A stretch of 10,093 bases of DNA from Candidatus Rifleibacteriota bacterium (GTDB taxonomy: Bacteria > Riflebacteria > Ozemobacteria > Ozemobacterales > Ozemobacteraceae), in the NCBI GenBank assembly GCA_022704885.1, contig JAKJFO010000148.1, positions 1-10,093 of the forward strand. Reading direction: 5' to 3'. The notes beneath the pieces are model-generated. The model was given only the letters and a program-made list of their open reading frames with translations, did no database searches and had not been told where the DNA came from. Within the stretch, counting starts at the first letter, position 1, and every line of letters begins with the position of its first letter. The position numbers and the translations under genes were made by a program. Below are positions 7,289-10,093 of this stretch, piece by piece.

Positions 7289-7852
7289 ATGTGGCAGATT
7301 CTTCTCGTTGCACTTCTGGCAGCAGCTCCAATGGCTATGGCACAGACACCCGCATCGGCACCGGTTGAAACACCGGTAACCTCTCAGCTTCCGGCCGGCG
7401 TGACTCTTGAAAAAGCAACCAATCCGGTAATCAAGATTTCGACCGAAAAAGGTGACATGATTCTCGAACTGTTTCCGGATGTCGCGCCCAAACACGTCGA
7501 AAGCATGCTGAATCTCACCAGAAAAGGTTTTTATAACAACCTGACCTTCCATCGCGTCGTTCCGGGTTTCGTCATTCAGGGCGGTTGCCCGCAGGGCACC
7601 GGCACCGGCGGACCGGGCTACAATATTCCGGCTGAATTCAACTCACGCAAACACCTCAAAGGCACACTGGCAATGGCACGCGCTCAGGATCCCAACTCCG
7701 CCGGCAGCCAGTTTTACATCTGCCTCGATGTGATTCCACACCTTGATAATCAGTACACTGTGTTCGGCCAGCTCGTGTACGGTCATGATGTTCCCGAGAA
7801 GATCAGACAGGGCGACAAGATGCAGGTTTCAATCCTTCAGGACGCCAAATAA
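7289..7852 (+). CDS. Exported cyclophilin-type peptidyl-prolyl cis-trans isomerase
   Basis: Protein of 187 residues that should catalyse cis-trans isomerisation of prolyl bonds and assist folding in the periplasm. Residues 1-18 form a signal peptide (cleavage probably after AMA), followed by a short Pro/Ala/Thr-rich linker to about residue 45. The cyclophilin domain spans about 46-185. Core motifs are intact: F87-H88-R89 with the catalytic Arg, GFVIQGG (93-99, Q97 matching Q63 of human CypA), GTLAMA (125-130), GSQFYI (139-144) and YTVFG (156-160). The position of the CypA Trp linked to cyclosporin binding lies in a P-H-L-D context, as in many bacterial cyclophilins. No lipobox is seen. The gene has its own promoter and terminator, so it is probably a single-gene unit. 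I leave out a symbol because ppiA and related names are not separable here. Confidence 0.96.
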   Translation: MWQILLVALLAAAPMAMAQTPASAPVETPVTSQLPAGVTLEKATNPVIKISTEKGDMILELFPDVAPKHVESMLNLTRKGFYNNLTFHRVVPGFVIQGGCPQGTGTGGPGYNIPAEFNSRKHLKGTLAMARAQDPNSAGSQFYICLDVIPHLDNQYTVFGQLVYGHDVPEKIRQGDKMQVSILQDAK

Positions 7853-7868
7853 CCTCTGATAAAACGAG

Positions 7869-7909
7869 ATTGCTTCGGGTTCTGCAATCAGAATCCGAAG
7901 CAATTTTTT
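7869..7909 (+). terminator. Intrinsic terminator after the cyclophilin gene
   Basis: A 14-bp stem (7869-7882 with 7891-7904, one G-U pair) encloses an 8-nt loop and runs straight into six Ts (7904-7909). This is a canonical rho-independent terminator, 16 bp after the cyclophilin stop codon. It separates this gene from murB. The remaining bases up to 7994 are AT-rich and should hold the murB promoter, but no clear -35/-10 pair stands out. Confidence 0.92.
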
Positions 7910-7994
7910 ATCTGACCAGCTTTCAGATACCCACTGGAGTTGCACTGCTGATTATCCGATAATTAATTTATCGATCACGCGCAAAGGAAGCAAT

Positions 7995-8903
7995 ATGAAT
8001 CTCTCTATCGACAACCTCAAACGCAATGTTCCGCTGAAGAACCTGGTGACCTTCAAGCTGGGCGGGCCGGCTGAGTATTTTTACGAAGCCGCCTCGACTG
8101 AAGCGCTGCTGGCAGCCATCGCTCTGGCACGTCGCGAAGGCATGCCCTGGTTTCTGCTCGGCGGCGGCTCTAATCTTGTTATAGCCGATGAAGGAATCGA
8201 AGGACTCGTCGTTCACAACCTCACTGCCGACCTCAAGCGCGTCGATCACGAGAGCCGGCAGGTGAGTCTTTCTTCGGGTCTCGAACTCGAGTTTCTCGTC
8301 GAACTTGCGCATCAGCTCGGCCTGAGCGGCGTCGAAAGCTTCGCCGGAATACCCGGCTCGATTGGCGGCGCTGTTTACGGCAACGCCGGCGCCTATGGGC
8401 GCTGTATCGCAGATATTCTTATCGATGCTCAGCTGCTGTTTCCTGATGGCAGTGTGCAGACGGTTCCCAATTCGTTTTTTCAGTTCGAATACCGCAGCAG
8501 CCGTCTAAAAAAAGAACCTTACATAATACTCAGCGCGCGCTTTCAGCTCGAACCCGGCAACCGAGATGAAATCAAGGCAAAAATGGATGATATCATCGAA
8601 CAGCGCCACAGTAAGCACCCGCCCTATGAAATCGGCTGCGCCGGCTCGTTCTTCAAGAACCTGCCGCCCCTTCCCGGTGAGGAAAGGCGTCGCGCCGCCG
8701 GCAGCGTGCTCGAACAGGCCGGTGCCAAACAGATGTCTTATGGCGGCGCCAGAGTGTTCGAAAAGCACGCCAATTTTATCATCAACGAGGGCAAAGCCAC
8801 GGCCCGCGACGTAAAACACCTTGCCGACATGCTCAAGCAGAAGGTTTTAAAAGACTTCGGCATCGAACTGAGCGAAGAAGTCCTCTACGTCGGCCGCATC
8901 TGA
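7995..8903 (+). CDS. murB: UDP-N-acetylenolpyruvoylglucosamine reductase MurB
   Basis: Cytoplasmic FAD enzyme of peptidoglycan precursor synthesis. It reduces UDP-GlcNAc-enolpyruvate to UDP-MurNAc with NADPH. The 302-residue length and layout fit type II MurB (Bacillus/Staphylococcus-like), shorter than the E. coli type I enzyme. The FAD-binding motifs are present: LGGGSNLVIADEG (55-67) and GIPGSIGGAVYGNAGAYG (118-135). The catalytic set can be placed: R167 in the YRSS motif, S218 in AGSFFKN (216-222) and E295 in the C-terminal S-E-E-V. The closing domain has GGARVFEKHANFIIN (250-264). The ATG at 7995 has AAGGAAG just upstream (7984-7990), and the N-terminus NVPLKNLVTFKLGGPAEY is a standard MurB opening. 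The gene stands alone between two intrinsic terminators, not in a division/cell-wall cluster. Confidence 0.98.
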   Translation: MNLSIDNLKRNVPLKNLVTFKLGGPAEYFYEAASTEALLAAIALARREGMPWFLLGGGSNLVIADEGIEGLVVHNLTADLKRVDHESRQVSLSSGLELEFLVELAHQLGLSGVESFAGIPGSIGGAVYGNAGAYGRCIADILIDAQLLFPDGSVQTVPNSFFQFEYRSSRLKKEPYIILSARFQLEPGNRDEIKAKMDDIIEQRHSKHPPYEIGCAGSFFKNLPPLPGEERRRAAGSVLEQAGAKQMSYGGARVFEKHANFIINEGKATARDVKHLADMLKQKVLKDFGIELSEEVLYVGRI

Positions 8904-8917
8904 AATTTCAAGACTGG

Positions 8918-8963
8918 ATCAGGGACAGCGCAACTTTAAAGGTGCTGTCCCTGATTTTTTTTT
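8918..8963 (+). terminator. Intrinsic terminator after murB, long palindrome
   Basis: A perfect 12-bp inverted repeat, ATCAGGGACAGC (8918-8929) with GCTGTCCCTGAT (8944-8955), closes a 14-nt loop and runs into nine Ts (8955-8963). It should terminate murB transcription 15 bp after its stop codon. The stem sequence also resembles the GGGACAG-type palindromes seen as dispersed repeats in many genomes, so it may be a repeat element used as a terminator. Confidence 0.92.
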
Positions 8964-8970
8964 GCGGAAA

Positions 8971-9003
8971 GTGTAACCTGAGTGCTAAGCTTGGTATCTA
9001 ATA
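8971..9003 (+). promoter_or_regulatory. Possible ECF-type autoregulated promoter of the sigma gene
   Basis: GTGTAACCT (8971-8979) and GTATCTAA (8994-9001) resemble the -35 (AAC-containing) and -10 (TCTAA-like) elements of ECF-sigma promoters, with a spacing of about 16-17 bp between the cores. ECF genes commonly drive their own transcription. Initiation would fall at about 9007-9009, right at the ATG codons 9006/9009. This is pattern inference from a single site. Confidence 0.4.
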
Positions 9004-9005
9004 AG

Positions 9006-9545
9006 ATGATGAATGATGCTGAAGCGATAAAATTGGCACTGCTGGGGCGCGAAGACGGCTTTCGCGGCATCTTCGCCAATCATGGCGATTTTCTGTTCAC
9101 GCATGCGCTGCGTTATCTGAAAAGCCGCGAGCTGGCCGAGGATGCAGTTCAGGAAACCCTGACCGCTGCCTTCAGAAGCCTGGCGACGTTCAGAGGTGAT
9201 GCGCGCCTGCGCACCTGGCTGTATCGCATTCTGCGCAACAACTGCCTGCGCCTGCTCAGCAAAAACCCGGCCGCCCGGCAGCTAATTGTCGAACCATCAG
9301 GTAAAGGCTCGGAGAACGAGGTTGAGCAACGACTCGACGTCGCCGAAATACTGAATCGCATGCCCGAGCGTGATCGCAGCATTCTGCTGTTAACTTACTG
9401 GGATGAGCTTCCGCTCAAAGAAGCCGCCGGAATTCTTGACATCAGCGAGAACAATGCGAAGATTGTTCTCTTTCGTGCCCGCAAACGTTTCGCCGAACTC
9501 TGGCAAAGCCACGGCAGAAAGGAAGGAAACACCAATGAAGTGTGA
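9006..9545 (+). CDS. ECF-family RNA polymerase sigma factor
   Basis: Two-domain sigma factor of 179 residues. Sigma-2 spans about 19-86, with AEDAVQETLTAAFRSL (44-59) and FRGDARLRTWLYRILRN (62-78), which bind core polymerase and melt the -10 element. A short variable linker follows. Sigma-4 spans about 113-166, with the helix-turn-helix around LKEAAGILDISENNAKIVLFRARKR that reads the -35 element. Sigma-1 and sigma-3 are absent, as expected for ECF factors. The start is uncertain: ATG 9006 gives MMNDAEAIKLAL, a normal family opening. ATG 9009 is equally good, and a GTG at 8982 is open but adds an unlikely leader and overlaps the possible promoter. None has a strong ribosome binding site. The 3' end overlaps the anti-sigma gene by 11 nt. 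The regulon cannot be told from sequence. Confidence 0.94.
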   Translation: MMNDAEAIKLALLGREDGFRGIFANHGDFLFTHALRYLKSRELAEDAVQETLTAAFRSLATFRGDARLRTWLYRILRNNCLRLLSKNPAARQLIVEPSGKGSENEVEQRLDVAEILNRMPERDRSILLLTYWDELPLKEAAGILDISENNAKIVLFRARKRFAELWQSHGRKEGNTNEV

Positions 9546-10053
9546 GCGATTTCGCACCTGCATGAGCAATGGAGGCGGCATCGAGAGCGAACTCGAAGAG
9601 CATCTCGGCAGTTGTCCTGAATGCGCAGCCTGGCTCGAGCGCGAGATTGCCGAACCGCCGCAGGGGCTGACACCGGCGCAGTGGCAGGCGGCCACCGCCC
9701 GCTGCTTCCCCGATAAATTGCCGGAAAAAGTTGCCGAACAGCCGGTCGATGAACCCAAAGGGTTCTGGAACAGCTATTTCCATGGCATGACCTATGGTCT
9801 GGTATTCGGATTGTCTATCGTATGCGGCTTTGCGCTGTTATCGCTGCGCGAAGACCCGGTAGCAGAAAAGCCGCTGCCAACCCTGGCCGAAATCAGCTTT
9901 ATCGACGGCGAAGCACCTGCAATGCCGGTTTTTTTTGAAAAAAGTAAAAACGATGTAACCTTTTTGCAATACGATGACTCTGAAATGGTGAGTTTTGTTG
10001 AATTCGACAATGCAATGACGTTTTTAGAACACGACGAGGAGGAAAAATTATGA
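9535..10053 (+). CDS. Membrane anti-sigma factor with zinc-binding N-terminus
   Basis: Protein of 172 residues, probably the inhibitor of the sigma factor just upstream. The N-terminal cytoplasmic domain has H23-x3-C27-x2-C30 and an upstream C3, the pattern of zinc-containing anti-sigma (ZAS) domains. One membrane helix lies at about 84-104. The outer part (105-172) is short, very acidic, and carries three related 8-residue units: VTFLQYDD (141-148), VSFVEFDN (152-159) and MTFLEHDE (161-168). I know no family that matches this tail. The frame is open well upstream, but ATG 9535 is preferred: GGAAGG (9521-9526) lies 8 nt before it and it overlaps the sigma gene by 11 nt, fitting translational coupling. 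The DNA of the tail is noticeably more AT-rich than the rest. The stop overlaps the next start as ATGA. Confidence 0.85.
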   Translation: MKCERFRTCMSNGGGIESELEEHLGSCPECAAWLEREIAEPPQGLTPAQWQAATARCFPDKLPEKVAEQPVDEPKGFWNSYFHGMTYGLVFGLSIVCGFALLSLREDPVAEKPLPTLAEISFIDGEAPAMPVFFEKSKNDVTFLQYDDSEMVSFVEFDNAMTFLEHDEEEKL

Positions 10054-10093
10054 TTCGCAAGCTATCGATCGGCCTGATAGTGATTCTCGCAGT
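10050..10093 (+). CDS. Start of an exported or membrane protein (partial, 3' end missing)
   Basis: An ATG at 10050 overlaps the anti-sigma stop (ATGA) and has GAGGAGG (10036-10042) 7 nt upstream, an excellent ribosome binding site. Only about 14 codons fit in the window. They read MIRKLSIGLIVILA, a basic start followed by a hydrophobic core, typical of a signal peptide or N-terminal anchor. Its place as third gene of a sigma/anti-sigma operon suggests an envelope protein linked to the same signal; small periplasmic stress or metal proteins often occupy this place. The product itself cannot be named. Confidence 0.75.
   Translation, partial: MIRKLSIGLIVILA

Noticed and set aside
7940..7969. 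Possible murB promoter (TTGCAC followed by AT-rich sequence)
   Set aside because: The -35 is acceptable but the candidate -10 hexamers at 17-18 bp match the consensus at only three of six positions, so I do not call it.
9403..9534. Extension of the anti-sigma protein upstream to 9403
   Set aside because: This part only overlaps the sigma-4 coding region in another frame. The ATG at 9535 has a good ribosome binding site and the zinc-binding domain begins there.

Overview
The window comes from a diderm (Gram-negative type) bacterium. It encodes a complete ExbB-ExbD-TonB energy-transduction module, an outer-membrane beta-barrel protein with a signal peptide and C-terminal Phe, and several other Sec-exported proteins. 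Base composition is balanced to moderately GC-rich, and most genes have GGAGG-type ribosome binding sites. Nothing in the sequence fixes the phylum, so I leave it open.

Layout. Positions 2-4367 (+) look like one operon: the 3' end of a TPR-repeat protein, a TonB-box-bearing beta-barrel that seems to lack the usual plug domain, then exbB, exbD and tonB with overlapping ends. A strong GC-rich hairpin (4409-4435) separates this operon from a convergent gene. That gene (4466-7057, -) encodes an 863-residue exported protein of unknown family, with Gly/Ala-rich hydrophobic segments followed by a long charged helical region. A 231-bp divergent intergenic region holds a promoter for each direction and a small 12-bp tandem repeat. 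On the + strand follow an exported cyclophilin-type peptidyl-prolyl isomerase (7289-7852), murB (7995-8903), and an ECF sigma factor / membrane anti-sigma pair (9006-10053). The start of a further exported protein (10050 onward) overlaps the anti-sigma stop codon.

How the genes fit together. ExbB/ExbD harvest proton motive force and TonB carries it across the periplasm; the first-position barrel is the obvious client, and the TPR protein probably belongs to the same envelope complex. All key residues of the motor that I can place by motif are present, so it looks functional. The cyclophilin and murB each end in a clear intrinsic terminator and look like separate units. The sigma/anti-sigma pair looks like an envelope-stress or metal-type signalling cassette: the anti-sigma has an H-x3-C-x2-C zinc motif, one membrane span and an unusual three-fold short repeat in its extracytoplasmic tail.

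Most worth a second look: the plug-less TonB-box barrel, the unknown 863-aa exported protein, two promoters placed so close to their start codons that the mRNAs would be leaderless, and the repeat tail of the anti-sigma factor. I saw no CRISPR array, tRNA, rRNA, insertion sequence or toxin-antitoxin pair.
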